Source of the DNA: Melanocharis versteri
Lineage: Eukaryota > Chordata > Aves > Passeriformes > Melanocharitidae
Assembly: GCA_013397845.1 (NCBI GenBank)
Contig: VZTG01001080.1
Span: forward strand, 860,536 to 924,535
Length of the DNA: 64,000 nucleotides
Direction of reading: 5' to 3'
The translations under genes were made by a program, and so were the position numbers. Positions 40,901 to 53,907 of the stretch are shown here, in pieces. The notes under the pieces were generated by a model that did no database searches, was not told the DNA's origin, and saw only the letters and a list, made by a program, of their open reading frames with translations. Position 1 is the first letter of the stretch. Every line of letters begins with the position of its first letter.

Positions 40901-43900
40901 AGTTAAACAAGTTTATATAAAAATCAAATTATATTTAAACAACATTAAATCATGCAAAGAGTATTGCTGTTACCTGATGCCTCCAGAACTCATGCCTCTC
41001 ACCTGAACACACTAGGATGCGGCTTAGACCATCTAGTTCCACATTTTCATGGTCTAATTAAAATGTGAAGTTTAACACTTGGAGAAGAGTAAAAATGTCA
41101 TAAATCTATAAAGCTTATTGTCTTTGCTTCTAAATCTTTATATGTGTGCTGTACCAGAGCATATATCCTTTGCTTCCATCTATTTTACTAGGAGAGTCAG
41201 GTGGCTCTGTGTCTCTGACCTTTCCTCTTCATTATTTCTCAGAGGACCAATCTTCTTGTCATCTGCAAATTCGATCAGCAATGATTTTTAGTTGTTTTCT
41301 TTTTTTTTTCACTTCCAGGTTCCTGAAAGGTCTGGTAATCTGTGCAGCACTCCATCAGTAACACTCCTGTATGGAATTGAGTGCCTATTTACAATTACAT
41401 TTTGAAACCTATCAGTTAGGCAGATCTTAATTCGTTTAATGTTGTGTCTGCTATATTGATTTTACATCATCTGAGTTCCCTGATCAAAATATTATGTAGT
41501 ACTCAGTCAAATGCCTTACAGAAATCTAAGTGTATTACATTATCACTATTACTTTCGTGAGTCAGGTTTGAAACCCCATCAAAAAAGATACAAAATTTTC
41601 TCTGACAAAGTCTATTTTCCATAAATCCAGAGCAATTGTCATTAATTGCTTTATGCTCCTTTAATGTAGTATTAATTAAGTACTCTCTTTTCTCGTTTCA
41701 TTTTACCATGAACTGCAGTCCTGCTGACAGCCTTATTGTGGACTCAGGTTTCATTAATCCTTTTAAGACATTGTCACAGCATAATTTTTCCTTTCAGCCA
41801 TCTGGAACTTTACCAATATTCCAAGAATTATGGAAAATTAGCTGTAGTGTATGGATAGATGTGAGGGAGAGGACGCTTTTTTTTATTCCTTTCTTTCTTG
41901 GAAAAGCTACCGGGACCACTGACATTTCCCTAAATCCACTGTCTCCAATCTGAAGTCACAGGATACAAGTGATACAAGGAGTCCTTTTTTTTAACACAAG
42001 CAGTGACTTCTCTGGCAGCCTGCCCACTTCTCCAAGCCAGTGGAGTGAAAAGCGAGTTGAAATCATGTATCTCTCTGCAGCACTCTGCAGCTACCAATGC
42101 CCAAGGATCGCAGCTGTTACTAGGATTGCCTGGGAGGAATAGAAAAATTTCTTAGACCAGGAGTACGAGGCTTGCATTAGAAGTCACAAAAATATCTCAG
42201 TTTGAACAGGTTTTCTTCTGTTTCTCAGGTTGCTTTGCATATTTTTTTTTTATTATTGTTATTATTCAAACTGAGCAGGTTGATTAATTGACTTAAATAA
42301 AATGAAGTAGCTGAAATGAATGTCTCTGTACCAGTGGGCATGACATGGACTATGGCTTCTTTTGGGAATAAAATATCTTCACAGAGGCAGAAAAGAAAGC
42401 AAGCAGTCCTGAAGAACATGGATTTTGCAAATCTTTGAGCTGAAAAATTCCTTTTGCTAGCTGAAATGTTATTTCTGGCACTCCTTCCTGCAAGTAAGGG
42501 AGCAAGTGGGAGCCCCAGAGCCTCGGAGCATTACACAGGCTGCTTGTTGAATGACAGCCTCAGTTACTGACGTGTGAGTGAAGCACTGCTGGGCAGACAG
42601 AGGCTTCACCGCCCCTGGTGTGGGCAAAGCACTTCACGGGACTCGGGCTTTTCTAGACTAAAAATTCCTGGGCGAGGCAGGAAACAGCCGATGCTGAAGT
42701 TCTGGGAAGTAAATGACAGCCAGCCTGATGCACTCCCTGCTAAAGGGTCTGTATGGGCAGCCAAAGTGACATTATTATGGGAGATGCTGTGCGAATTGAA
42801 CTCGATGGAATGTTTCCACTTCCCTTGATTTAATTTCATACTTTGAGGTCCCCCAGCCCCATCCCCACCCAGTGTTTTCTGAGAGCTTGGTAGTACCTCA
42901 GTGCATCCTCTTAGAGCACAGAATATTTCTGAAGAAAACACGAGAAATTTGATTTACATCCTGCTTTTTAGGCAAAGGCAAGCAAATTCAGGACATGCTC
43001 TGGAAGACGGAAGTATAAATCACTTCTGAGCTTGAAGCTAGGGAGTATAGTTAGACTAGTGCAGAGCTTGAATCAATAAATTTTACAGAGAGGAAGTTCT
43101 TTCTCACTCTTAGATCTCTTCCACGGACAATTGCAAGACAAAGACTCTTTAGACTATTTTAATTGGATAAATTTGAACAAGTTAATTTTAAATGAAGTGA
43201 AGTACCTTTAAAAATGCTAGATTATTCCGTTTTCTTAGTTTAAAGGGTGAAAATGAAGTCTTTTGATTTAGCATAGTTTTATGCAGAAAGCTTTTTAATT
43301 ATGAAAGTTTCACTTTATTAATAAAAACACAATATGAATAGCAAATTTCAAATGCTCCAATATGATCTTCTGTGCAAGCTTCCATAAAGCTTCTTTTTAA
43401 AGATTCAAAGTGGTTTTTTTTCCCAGACCCACAGAATTTGTTCCTGTTTTCTAATCAGTTAAGTTGAAATATACCGTCACTGACATGCAATTACTATGAT
43501 CTTAGCAACAGCAGACCTTTTGGGTGGAGAGCAGAAACTAACCAGACAAAAATGTATGTGTCTGAAAGGAATGGGTAGGGCGTGACACCAAAATGTACGC
43601 ATTACTCATTTTTCAAGGCTTACTTTGAAATTCACAAATACTGTGAGGTTTCAACACATGTAGAATCTTAAAAAGTTAGAAAAAATTGGGGTGGCTTCCC
43701 ATATCCTGCATCAAAATGCAAGACTGCAATGTGAGAGACGTTTCACAGTGTTACTAAGGCTTTCCCATGGATTTCTTGATATGTGGTCTTTACCAATTGG
43801 CAAAAAAACTAAGGTGAAAGCAAGCTGCATAACATTCTTGCTGTGTAGTCCCTGAATAGAGATAATCAGTCATCAGTGCAAAGTTTGTGCAGAGAAATAA

Positions 43901-46533
43901 TGCTTAAATGACAGTCATAGAAATTCAGCTTTTTAAAATTTCTACACATTTAGAGAAAACTGACCAGCATGTTCTCTTCTCATGAATGAAACAAAAAGCT
44001 TTCCAAAGTGCTGGCTATGATTTTATATTGCTTGTGCAAACATACCGAAGGAAAATCTAAAAAATGCCTCCACTGCTAATAGTATAACTATTCATTACTG
44101 TTTGTTACAGTGTGGAGAAGTAAGTGTCATATTCTAAAATTTCATCTGGTTATTTTAACGGAAATGTTTTTAGCTGCTATTATTTCACAATCACTGAAAG
44201 GATATCTGAAACTGCAAAGACAAGGTAAAGACCTGAGGTTCACTTTTCTTGTTGTGTAAGGCATAATTGGCTCTCATTAGAGGCTTCTTCCATAACGGCA
44301 TATGTTGTCATCCCTCTAGCAACACATCTAGAGAGGCTTTTTTTAGTGAGCTTTCCTTAGGGAAATCTATTTCCACATTGTACCGCTACTATCTACAAGG
44401 TTGTTCTCCTGGGTCATGCCTTAGGTAATGGAAGGGACAGACCTAAGGTATCCACCAGTGTGTATCCATTAGTAATTTCTCCCATGGAAATACCGTAAAA
44501 TGAAGTTGGAATTCGAGGCAGTGCTCGGCTGCTTGGTGCACGTATCCCAGCTCCCAGTCTCCAAAGACCTGTCTACTATGCAGTTTACTTCATTAGTAGG
44601 CAAATGAAGAGATATGGAATATGAAGGGGAGAGGGGGACTTTTAAAATATATTATTAGTAGTAAGGAAATGCCTTCACTTGAAAGAGTATCACTGTTTCT
44701 GATTTTTCTTTACTAGCTGCCTTTCTCGCCGAAAGACACTTCACAGTTTATTATTCAAATTCTGATTACAGACATGTCAGATGTAGATCTGTGCCTAAGT
44801 GAATTTCTCCCCTCAACCTGAACACTGTTCCATGTTTGAAAAACCTGTAGTTAGCACTGTATTTGGGAGGGCACTCATGAAATCACTAATACAAGTCAAT
44901 AGTTGAAAGCTCATTTAAGCCTAATTCAAGTAACAGGAACTTTAATAACCTTTCTCTCTTTGTATGATAGGATCTTGTTTAGCCTTATTCAGAGAGAAAA
45001 AAACAACCTGAAGGCATGCAGAGTTCTGAGATAAATAATTAAACAAATTCTGATCTTGAAATATGTTGTCATACCATGCTGCCTTCCTTTTAAAAAAATT
45101 GGTGGGAAATTCCACCATTTAAATGAGGTAGTTGTTTGCATTTACCTTGCGTGGAGCAAATTCACTCCTCAAGGTGCAATGCCAGGGTGAGGCTGCATCC
45201 GGTGATAGTTGCATCAGATGACATGAGCCAACATGGCTTATTGTCTTTGTGGTTCATGTCTTCTAGCACGGGGGGAAACTTCTGCATAAAATACTAGAAC
45301 AATGATTGAATCTCTTGGGAAAGCCATATAAATACAATGAAAGCCATCATGCATCTACAATTCTTTTTTGTTTAATTAAAAAAACCCAGAAAATATAAAC
45401 ATAAATTTCTTCTTTTTTCTCTTTCTGTTTTGCAACTTCCCATTTTCTCTTACTTTCTTTTACCTCCTCCTGCCCAAACTGAAGACATATGGAAATTCTT
45501 CCTGGGACCAGTCCATTATAAGAAGATGTCATATAGCTTAAGAAACAGAGGATTTATGGAGGACTCAAATTTGTAGAAGATTTAGGACTCCTTTAAGGGC
45601 ATTTGAAAATCTTTTATGGATTATATACAACAAACAGATGCTATATCTTAGAAAAAAACATATTTCATTGTTACTTCCTACTTGACTATGGGCTGGGAGA
45701 ATGAGCGTGTTTTATACTATTGTGAACTAAGACCATTTTTTTCACACAAAAGGGCTGCTTTGCTTCCTTTTCCCTGTTGGAGTGTGTGTTGTCAATTACA
45801 GAATACAGCACCTCTTGTGACAAATAATTGCTTTTTACAAAGAGGACAATTATTCAAAAGCCACCAAGAACAATGAAGAAGAACAATGCCTTGGCTCAGA
45901 AAAAGCAACTTCTTATTTAAATTGAAACCACAGAAATATTGATAGAAACCATGTTACCTCTCCTCTGGGAATTATGCATCATTTGGCTGACATGAAACAG
46001 GACTTATGTTTGTGTCTTCCCTTTATTGGACTAATTAGGGACCTTGCTAGGTCTTCACTTACATCAGCTGAAAAATGACCTGTTTGTTAAAATAATCTTT
46101 TTGAGGATCTCCTCTCTACTGGTGTAGTAACTCTCTATGGGGTCTGGAGTGTGCTTTCTCCAGGGATATTTCTATCCATAATAATCCTCTTCTGATCTGC
46201 TTTGTGAGCTTTTCTCTGAGATTACACACAGGGCCTGTAGGGCCATGGCTGGGAGATCCCTTTGGATTCCCACAATAAGCACAGACCCATCATGGGGAAA
46301 AAATTTAATTATAATGACCATTTCTCCTTCAAAGGCCTTGCCACCCCTTCACTTTCCTTAAGGCAATCTGAGTACCCGAAGGAGTTGGCAAAAATCCTCA
46401 GATCCTTTAGAGGCCAAATACTGTGTCTTGGGATGGTAGGATTAAAGCAAAGTTTTCTGCTCAGAAGCAGTGCATTGAGGGGAAGTGGTTCTTGAAGTTT
46501 TTTATTTTCTCTCTTCATATTTGCATTTGGGCT
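37990..46533. other. non-coding DNA, possibly intron
   Basis: No supported gene. The 162-codon minus ORF at 39,173-39,661 has no family signature or splice support. A GC-richer patch at 42.48-42.91 kb is noted in findings. If the candidate exons are real, this is intron. Confidence 0.6.
42241..42268. repeat. T-rich / (TTA)n low-complexity tract
   Basis: A T run passes into 'attattgttattattc', a short imperfect ATT repeat. Confidence 0.85.
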
Positions 46534-47474
46534 GGCTTTGTTTAATATCTTCACTGACGACCTGGACAGAAGGATCAAGTGCATCCTCAGTAAATTTGCA
46601 AACAATACCAAGCTGTGTGGGAGTGTTGGTCTGTGCAGGGCAGGAAGGCCCTGCAGAGGGATCAGGAAGGCTGGATGGATGGGCTGAGGCCAGTCGTGTG
46701 AGGTTCCACCAGGCAAAGTGCTGCTCCTGCACTTGAGTCACAACAACCCCAGGCAATGCTACAGGCTGGGGGAAGAGTCACAGGAAAGCTGCCCAGCAGA
46801 AAAGGACTTGGGAGTGCTGCTCAACAGCAGCTGTACATGAGCCAGCATGTGCCCAGGTGGCCGAGAAAGCCAGTGGCATCCTGGCCTGGATCAGTAATAG
46901 TGTGACCAGCAGGACCAGGGCAGGGATTGTCCCCCTGTACTCAGCACTGGGGAGGGCACACCCGGTGTCCAGTTTTGGGCCCCTCACTGCAAGAGACACA
47001 TTGAGGGGCTGGAGCGAGTCCAGAGAAGGGTAATGGAGCTGGTGAAGGGTCTGGAGCACAAGACCAATGAGAAGCAGCTGAGGGAGCTGGGGGTGTTTAC
47101 CCTGGGGAAAAGGAGGTTCAAGCAGGGAGACCTTATTGCTCTTTACACCCACCTGAAAGGAGATTGTAGTGAGGTGGAGCTTGGTCTCTTCTCCCAGGTA
47201 ACAAGCATCAGGACAAGAGGAAATGGCCTCAAGATAGACCAGGGGAAGTTTAGATTGGATATTAGAAAAATTTATTCGCTGAAAGGGTGGTCAGGCATTG
47301 GAACAGGTTGCTCAAGGAAGTGGTGAAGACACCATCCCTGGAAATGTTAAAAAACTTTGTGGATGAGGCCCTTGGTGACATGACTTAGTTGTGAACATGG
47401 TGGTGCTGGGTTAACAGTTGGACTCAATGGTCTTAAAGGTGTTTTCCCACCTTGACAATTCTATGATTCTTTGG
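46534..47474 (+). mobile_element. CR1 LINE fragment, 5'-truncated, about 0.94 kb
   Basis: This is the largest transposon piece in the window. It runs from the last part of the CR1 reverse-transcriptase ORF into the 3' UTR and ends in the diagnostic ATTCTATGATTCT tail at about 47,461-47,474. Near the start the decayed coding sequence reads FNIFTDDLDRRIKC, then SKFANNTKLCG, matching the CR1 'FNIFINDLD...SKFADDTKL' region. At 47,033-47,326 a 97-codon open stretch reads MELVKGLEHK, LRELGVFTLGKRR and RTRGNGLK, the known C-terminal part of CR1 ORF2. Frameshifts and stops (for example TGA shortly after the FADDTKL-like region) make it dead. 5' truncation is usual for CR1. The left boundary is approximate. 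Confidence 0.95.
47033..47326 (+). pseudogene. remnant of CR1 ORF2 (reverse transcriptase C-terminus)
   Basis: An open 97-codon stretch inside the CR1 copy encodes the end of the CR1 ORF2 protein, past the catalytic reverse-transcriptase core. The recognisable stretches are LRELGVFTLGKRRFKQGDLI and RTRGNGLK. The methionine is internal and not a real start. The reading frame is lost upstream by stops and frameshifts, and the endonuclease and catalytic RT motifs are absent. It is a relic with no expected function. Confidence 0.85.
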
Positions 47475-48051
47475 ATTTCCTGCCTCTAGGTTTGCTCCAA
47501 GGGTCTCTTTTTCATTCATATTTTTTAACCTAGCTATGATCGTTATTTGGCAGCTTGCCTTTTTTGGAGTGCTGCCATTTATTCCTTATATTTGCTGATG
47601 TTCCTTTAAGTACGTTGAACATTTAATTAGGAGGATCTGATTTTTATCTGTGACTTTTACCAGCTGATTGCTTGTTGCTGGTAGTGGTGCAGTGTTTAGC
47701 TGTCAGTATGCAATTCCTGTGCTCCTATCACTTTTTGATACAGAAATAATGGTTTTAAAAGAAACATCTTATGTTCAAGTTTTCAATTTTTTTTTTAAAG
47801 GAAGACTACTTTGGCGTATTTTTTCCCCAGGTTAAATTCAGCCGTAATATATACTAATCACAGTATATGGTTTCTTTTCGTGACTTCAAATGTTGCAAAA
47901 CTTGAAGAGGGAAAAATGAAAAAGTGTTATTGGAATTAGAAAAAAGTGGTCTCAAACTAGGATAGAAGGAGGAGATATTAAAAATAATCGCATTCAGGTT
48001 CTTTATCGAACATTGAATTGGAGTTTAACCAGTTCATGTTGACATTTGTAG
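47475..48051. other. AT-rich non-coding DNA, possibly intron
   Basis: AT-rich DNA between the CR1 copy and the candidate exon at 48,052. I see nothing else in it. Confidence 0.6.
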
Positions 48052-48111
48052 GTTTGGAGCGTCACAGCCACCTTAAGTGTGTTTAGTGGTGAACAAAACA
48101 CTTCAGCAAAG
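48052..48111 (+). CDS. candidate internal coding exon, 60 bases, phase 0 to 0
   Basis: Exactly 20 codons lie between an acceptor (gacatttgtag, with only a modest pyrimidine tract) and a strong donor (GCAAAG followed by gtaagc). Only the frame starting at the first base is open; the other two contain stops. The peptide begins VWSVTATLSV and ends GEQNTSAK. It carries no motif that I can name. The donor phase (0) matches the acceptor phase of the candidate at 55,703. A short open block between splice-like sites occurs often by chance, so the call rests mainly on its fit with the two downstream candidates. Confidence 0.28.
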
Positions 48112-50683
48112 GTAAGCTGCCCATGCAGACGTATTGTGTGCATATTTTTTTAACGCTTTAATTCTTGAAAGTGCAGACTTTACCAAAGATTCTTTCACAC
48201 AGGTATTTTCAAAAGAGGTGATCTTGAGAATGATAGTTATTGTTGTCTGAGCCCAGAGCTTCTTCCAGAGGAGCACACTGAAACATTAAAGGAGTGCCTC
48301 ATTGTCACCTGGGCTGTTGAAACTCTCAAGTAGCATCTGCTGGTGATCGCTCTGCTTATTCTGCTTATATTGCCTTTATAAAAATTATGGCAGTACTTTA
48401 TTTATAACCTGTCTCTGCCTCTGGACTACTCAAGCAATTTTTGCCTTATCTCAGGAAATCATAAGACTTATGGCTTTTGAAGTGTCTTTTGTTTCATGGA
48501 GAGGTGAATAGTGATGAAAAAGATGGAGGAGTTTTACAACAGTACTTAAGGACCTACAAAAGCAGCTGCCTTATCATTGTTTCCTTAAAAAATCATTAAG
48601 GTACCAGGGATCAACTAGAATAATTCCAAGCTGAAAGATATAAGTGGCCACTTAGATGCACTCTGGTGTGAAATAAGACTTGCAAGGACTAGCAGGAGCA
48701 GCAGGCTTTGCTCTTTCCTGGCTCAGTCAAGGGTTAATGTTTTTTATTTGAAAATAAAGTCGATTTAAAGACTGCCTGTCAAATAAGCTGTTGGCTGTTT
48801 ATTTATCTGAGCTGGTGAACATGGACTCTGTGAGGTCCTAAACTAATTTATGGCTCTTTTAGTCAAAATTAAAAACTTAAACTTTGCCTGCAAGCTCACT
48901 AACGTATAGTATAGCTTGTGGAGTCCTGGGTTAATATTTACGTTGGAGTATTTGGCACAGAGGTCAGCTGCAGTTTCAAGTGGGTTCAAGCTGTAAATCT
49001 CTGAGCACTTGTTTTAGGAACATAACATTGACATAACTATGTCTGCCTCTGAAAGAACTGTCACAATGTCCTGCCTGTGCCTTGAAAACCAAGAAGGAAT
49101 ACTTGGTCCTTATTCAACAGTGCACGGTCACAAATTCCCTTTTTCTGCACTTGTACTATTATGACCATTTATAAAAATCACTGCTGCTGAAAAAGCATAA
49201 ATTCTGAGCTCTTAGTTCTTCTAGAATCCACAGCACAATTTCTGGTTTGGATTGAACCATTAGGGTATCAGTATTCTTCACGTCTTCCTTGAATTTAAAA
49301 TTGCCTCTTGTGAAAAATAGTAACTTTGCCTCCCCTCACTTCAGTTCTCCTTCACGTTTGAGTATTGCTGGAATAGGTGATGACATTAGGGAGCTTTTTG
49401 ACAGAGCGTAACTCAGGCATTTTGCGTTTGAGTTCCACATCAATAATCTATCTCTTTCAGCTCTGCCCACTTCTATACTACCTCTTATTGTGAAGGAAAG
49501 CCTTAATATCCTAACAAATCTGTGAAGCTACTTTTTAGCTTTAACTATGTCCTGCTAGAACCTGAGCTCAGAAAGATAACCTTACTTTAGTTAAGAACTT
49601 TACAGGTAAGATTCATGTTGTTTAAAAGCAGCCATATAGAGGTTTCTGCTGGACTTGGCAGAAGCTGGTTCATTTCCCAGCTGTGTTAGGTACCTGCCTG
49701 TCTCCACTGTTTAAAAAAGGAGTTCTGATGACGATCTCAAGAAACACACATATGACCAAATAATTTAATTTTGCTCCTGGGTCTGGTCCTTGATTGCCTA
49801 CATAATGCATCACAGACCACAGGTATGATCAGTTTTGAAAATCATGCCAGAGACACATATAGATTTATGCATTAAGTACCAGCTTTTCAAATCTTGTTGT
49901 AGTGATTGTAGTTTCTTGTTAACTTGAAAAATGAGTGACTAGAATAAATCAATTTTGTTTGATGTAAAATTCAGTGTTTATATCTGTAATACTGATTCAA
50001 GTTTTGCATCAGTCAACTATCTTTCCTTTAGTGACTATAAAATTTGGATGAAAGCTTAACTAAAATTTTTAATTCTTGTAGCTAATAAAAATGAAAAAAA
50101 TACTTTTAGAATAAATTGTCATAAGCATGGTAAAATTATAGGGAAATTAAAATTTACTATTCCATGGCTCTTATTCTTAGACTTTGCCTCAAAGCTTACA
50201 CATGTTGTTGAATATATTTTTTCTATTGTTTCTCTATGAAAATTGTTAGAAATAATTTTTAATTGTCATTATTTTTAAACTTAAAAACTTTTTTTTTAAA
50301 ATTTGAAAAGGGAGTTTTCATAACACAAGTGGACTTCTGCCATTTTGGTAAAATCACTTTATATTAACTCAGTACTTCAGATTACATTTAGCGACTGAAA
50401 AACGGGGGTCAGTACAGACTCTTGATGAAAAGCGTTAAGGCTTTTTTCACTAGAATATACCATCCCAGATGGATTTGTCATTCACAGCCTAGGCAGCTTT
50501 ACTAATATCTATAACAGCATCTTGTGAACTTCACCTCACTGTTTATTGTAAAGAGCAGATAGTCAGGCCAAAGTCATTTCAAGTAAATAAGTGCCCATGA
50601 ACTCAAGAGTCACAGAAACTTTCAGTGAAACTTAAAAAACTGTTCTATTCCTAGCTCACTAGAACATTAAAAGTAGTAAAAAC
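48112..50683. other. non-coding DNA, possibly intron
   Basis: AT-rich, with no ORF, repeat or RNA gene that I can support. A strong donor-like site at 49,609 has no open block upstream. Confidence 0.6.
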
Positions 50684-51100
50684 TGTGGTGGTTTAAAACC
50701 AGCAAGGAATTAAACCCAAATAAGCCACTCCCTTTCCCCGGCCTCCACCAGTGAGAGAGGGACAAAGGCAGAGACTGTGTGCTGAGGCAACAATTTACTG
50801 AAAGCAAACAGCAGTGGAATAAGAATGGCACAGTAACAGCAGCAACATTAATAACAAAAGTATACAAAAGAGAACGTGGTTTGCACACAAAAGGCATTCA
50901 CCACTTGACTCAGTTCTGTGTGGCCACCAGACTTAGTTCTGGTGGCCATTCCTGCAGCTCGTCGGTGATGTCCAGTTATTCCTGACAAAAAGCGAGACCA
51001 CACCCTCCAGCGTTGATGTGTGTGGTGTGGAATAACAGTTTGGCCATGCTTGCAGGTTCTAGGCTCCACCTCCTGCAAGCAAACCTAGGACCTTATCAAT
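50684..51100 (-). mobile_element. endogenous retrovirus LTR, minus strand, approximate right end
   Basis: The block begins with TGTGGTGGTTTAAAACC, a terminal sequence type shared with bird ERV LTRs, and read on the minus strand it ends ...CCACCACA. A variant poly(A) signal AGTAAA is present on the minus strand (complement of 50,794-50,799) about 110 bases from that end. Further segments ('ggcattcaccac', 'ggtgtggaataacagtttgg') fall in the order expected for such LTRs. No internal retroviral genes flank it, so it is probably a solo LTR. I could not find the other terminus or a duplicated target site; the element may run to about 51,180. Confidence 0.65.
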
Positions 51101-53220
51101 GGATTTGTGCTCTTATGTATGACATAGTTCAATCATTTTGGGCAAAGCCAGTTCGGGGGGTTTATTGTTGGGGTTCTTTTAATCGAATGCACCTTGGTTC
51201 AGTTTTGAGGGGACTGCACGGGGAGTAATGAAGATTCAGGTTATATGTGCCAGTCAACAACAGAAAAGCAGAATGACCCTGTCAATGCTAGCTGTACTTA
51301 AACATCAAATGAGAGCGAGCAGTGAATATCACTCCTTCAGTCAAGGCTAGGTAACAAATGAGGCCGTGAGGCTGTCCAGGGCGTTTAGTCAGGAACAGCA
51401 GAAGGCAAGACTGGAGACTAGCCTACCTGCAGTGTAGCTCAGTCAGGTCTGGGTGCCAGGCATGAATCACATGGAACTTCGGGGCCACAGGCAGGGGTAC
51501 AGGATGGTCAGGACCAGAGTTTAAGCCTTCATGAGGTTCAGATGGTCAGCACCATCAAGACCTGTAAGTGAACTTACGGACTTGACAAATCCTACTTTTA
51601 CCAAAGCTCTTTTTCACCCAGATGACAGAAGCAATGCTCCATTTCCTTCTTGACTGCCATTGTCCTTCACTATCTCTTTCCTTTGTTTGCACTCCTGGAT
51701 GCCTTCCAGGGTGAACAAATTGTTCCTTCAGCAATTCCATTCTTTGGTGGGCTTTCCTGAACCCTCAGCTTTTGGTATTTCTCAAGGGTTTCTCTTTCAT
51801 TTGCCTATCTCCATCCAGTCTTTAAGCACCAAAATACAGAATGTCACACTCAGCTTCTCCTTCAGCCTTGACAGTTCAGAGATTTTATCCTGTTCCATTT
51901 GCTTTTCCCTGCCTCATCTCAAACTCCAGGTTGTCTTTCTCACATCTCATTTTAAGTGTCTGTCTGCCTGCTTGAGCACAATACAGCAAAAAAGGCCTTC
52001 CAGTTCTTTACTAGAGGAATGTCACTACTGAAGTAGCAGGGAATAGCAGGGAAACACCACTGTCTTGGCTGCAGCTATATCCCCAAAGAAATTTGCAGAT
52101 TATTTCTCTGTAATATTTCTAAAAAGTCTTTTCTGCTCCATCCACACAGCTAATGTTAAAATCCAGATTTACTCTGACTCTTGTCAATGTAATGAAAAAA
52201 TTTCCCAGTACTCTCAAATATAAACTTTCTAGACTGTAACTGATAATTTTCCTAGCCCAAAATTTTGGCAGAATTCCTCCTCTTTGGGATATCTCCCTTT
52301 TCTTACGGTGACTGACTCAACTGAATCCCTCAAAGTCCTTAAGAGCATGCAGTGGACTCAGGCAACACTTAGGCATTATTTTAGCAGAACGGCTTCTCCT
52401 TGCAACCCAAGGCGCATCAAAGTTAAATATATCCTCACTGAAACTAAAGAGACTCTGAGCCAATATGGCTATGCCTTTACTTATGAGAAGAAGTCCAAGG
52501 GATAACCTCTGGCTTCATGTCTAGGTGTTACAGCCTGGCCCATGCCATACTGCTGAGCGCTACCATCCTCTGCCAGGGATGTGTATTGTAGGTAGAAGAG
52601 TAAAAAAATGAATTAAAGGATGACCTGGCAGCTTGGTAGCATGGACAAGCCGGGTCAGGTGGCCCTATTTTATTTAGCAGTAATAGTTTGCACGGTGAGA
52701 TGATATAGCATCAGGTGCCATTAACATTATCCTAAATAAACAATTTATGTTATAAGGTATGTAGTGAACGAATTGGAAATTGGAAAAGAAATGCAGCTCA
52801 GTGGAGGTTAAATATTCTCACTGAGGAGAGGAAAGGAAGAGGAGGAATATGCTAAAACAAAACATGCAAGAGTGTCTCATTTAACTGAACTGAATAAAAG
52901 GTTATCAGCCGTATTTCCCCTTTCATTTTGAGGGATACTTGGCAAGCTAGATAAATACACACCGACACCTCTTGCCTGTTTTGGAATACGCTGCTATGCC
53001 ACTGAAATTGTTTGCTGTGTTGCTAATAATAACAGCAATGAGAATTTGCAGAAAACTCAGTTTTGAAGGGATTTGCCTTAGAGACAGGTTCTGTTGTTAG
53101 GGCTTTTGGCTAATACTCACATAAGAAATCAATTTTTCAGCTTGTCCTAATAAATATAAATTCATGTTTTCATAATAGGAGGGCCACTAGTATTATGAAA
53201 AATATTTTATTCAGAAAGGT

Positions 53221-53253
53221 AAAAGGAGCACTCAGAAAAAAAGGAGCACTCAG
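53221..53253. repeat. tandem duplication of a 15-base AAAAGGAGCACTCAG unit
   Basis: Two copies of AAAAGGAGCACTCAG are separated by a short A run, consistent with a small local duplication. Confidence 0.85.
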
Positions 53254-53869
53254 GTCCTCTTCTAGTAATTGCGTAGAGGAGAATTGTGTTATAACAAATT
53301 CCATTTGGCAAAGCAGGCATAAAAGCTAGTGGTCATTGCTGTGCCCTACCAGCTGACACTACCAGCTAGCAGTTTTGTACAGTGCCTGAGTAAGTGCTTT
53401 TTTCTTTCAAATCCTCAAATCATTATTGTTTCTGAGGGTTTTTTTAAAAAACTCTGCTGAAAATTTTTTTAACTAATAGAAGTTATAGCTAGTGGCTTTT
53501 TGTGCAGCTTTTGTGCGAGTAGTAAATATGACAAAGATGAGAACAAGTGAAGCTGCTACTTTGTTTCAATAATAACAAAAAAACCATTAAAATAGATAAG
53601 CTATTGTGGCCCCTTCCTAACAAAAACCATGAAAAATTCTCCACCCACTACTTATTTACTTCTGGTCAGCACCATTCCTTTTGTGTGTGTGACCGCAGAA
53701 CTGTAGGCATTGCGATTCCTATTGAGTATGAATTAGGTGACACATCTGACCACCAGCCTGGACTTGTGTTTTGCTGTGACGATACAAACAGATGGCACGT
53801 AAGATTGCCCAGGAAAGAGCATACTGAGGTTTAGCTGTTGCTTGTTCTACTCCTAGGGGAAATCATACC

Positions 53870-53907
53870 AGTCTCGACAGCACAAGCACTGTCGACTCCA
53901 AGAGACT
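53870..53907. repeat. nested inverted repeat
   Basis: AGTCTC and TCGACAG on the left pair with CTGTCGA and GAGACT on the right, leaving an inner loop of about 8 bases and a small bulge. Another AGTCTCT (53,914-53,920) and a CTCTTGAAGAG palindrome follow closely. No function is shown. Confidence 0.7.

Noticed and set aside
46309..46756. Several overlapping ORFs of 77-135 codons on both strands
   Set aside because: Most fall on the CR1 copy or its edge and are wrong-frame shadows of it.
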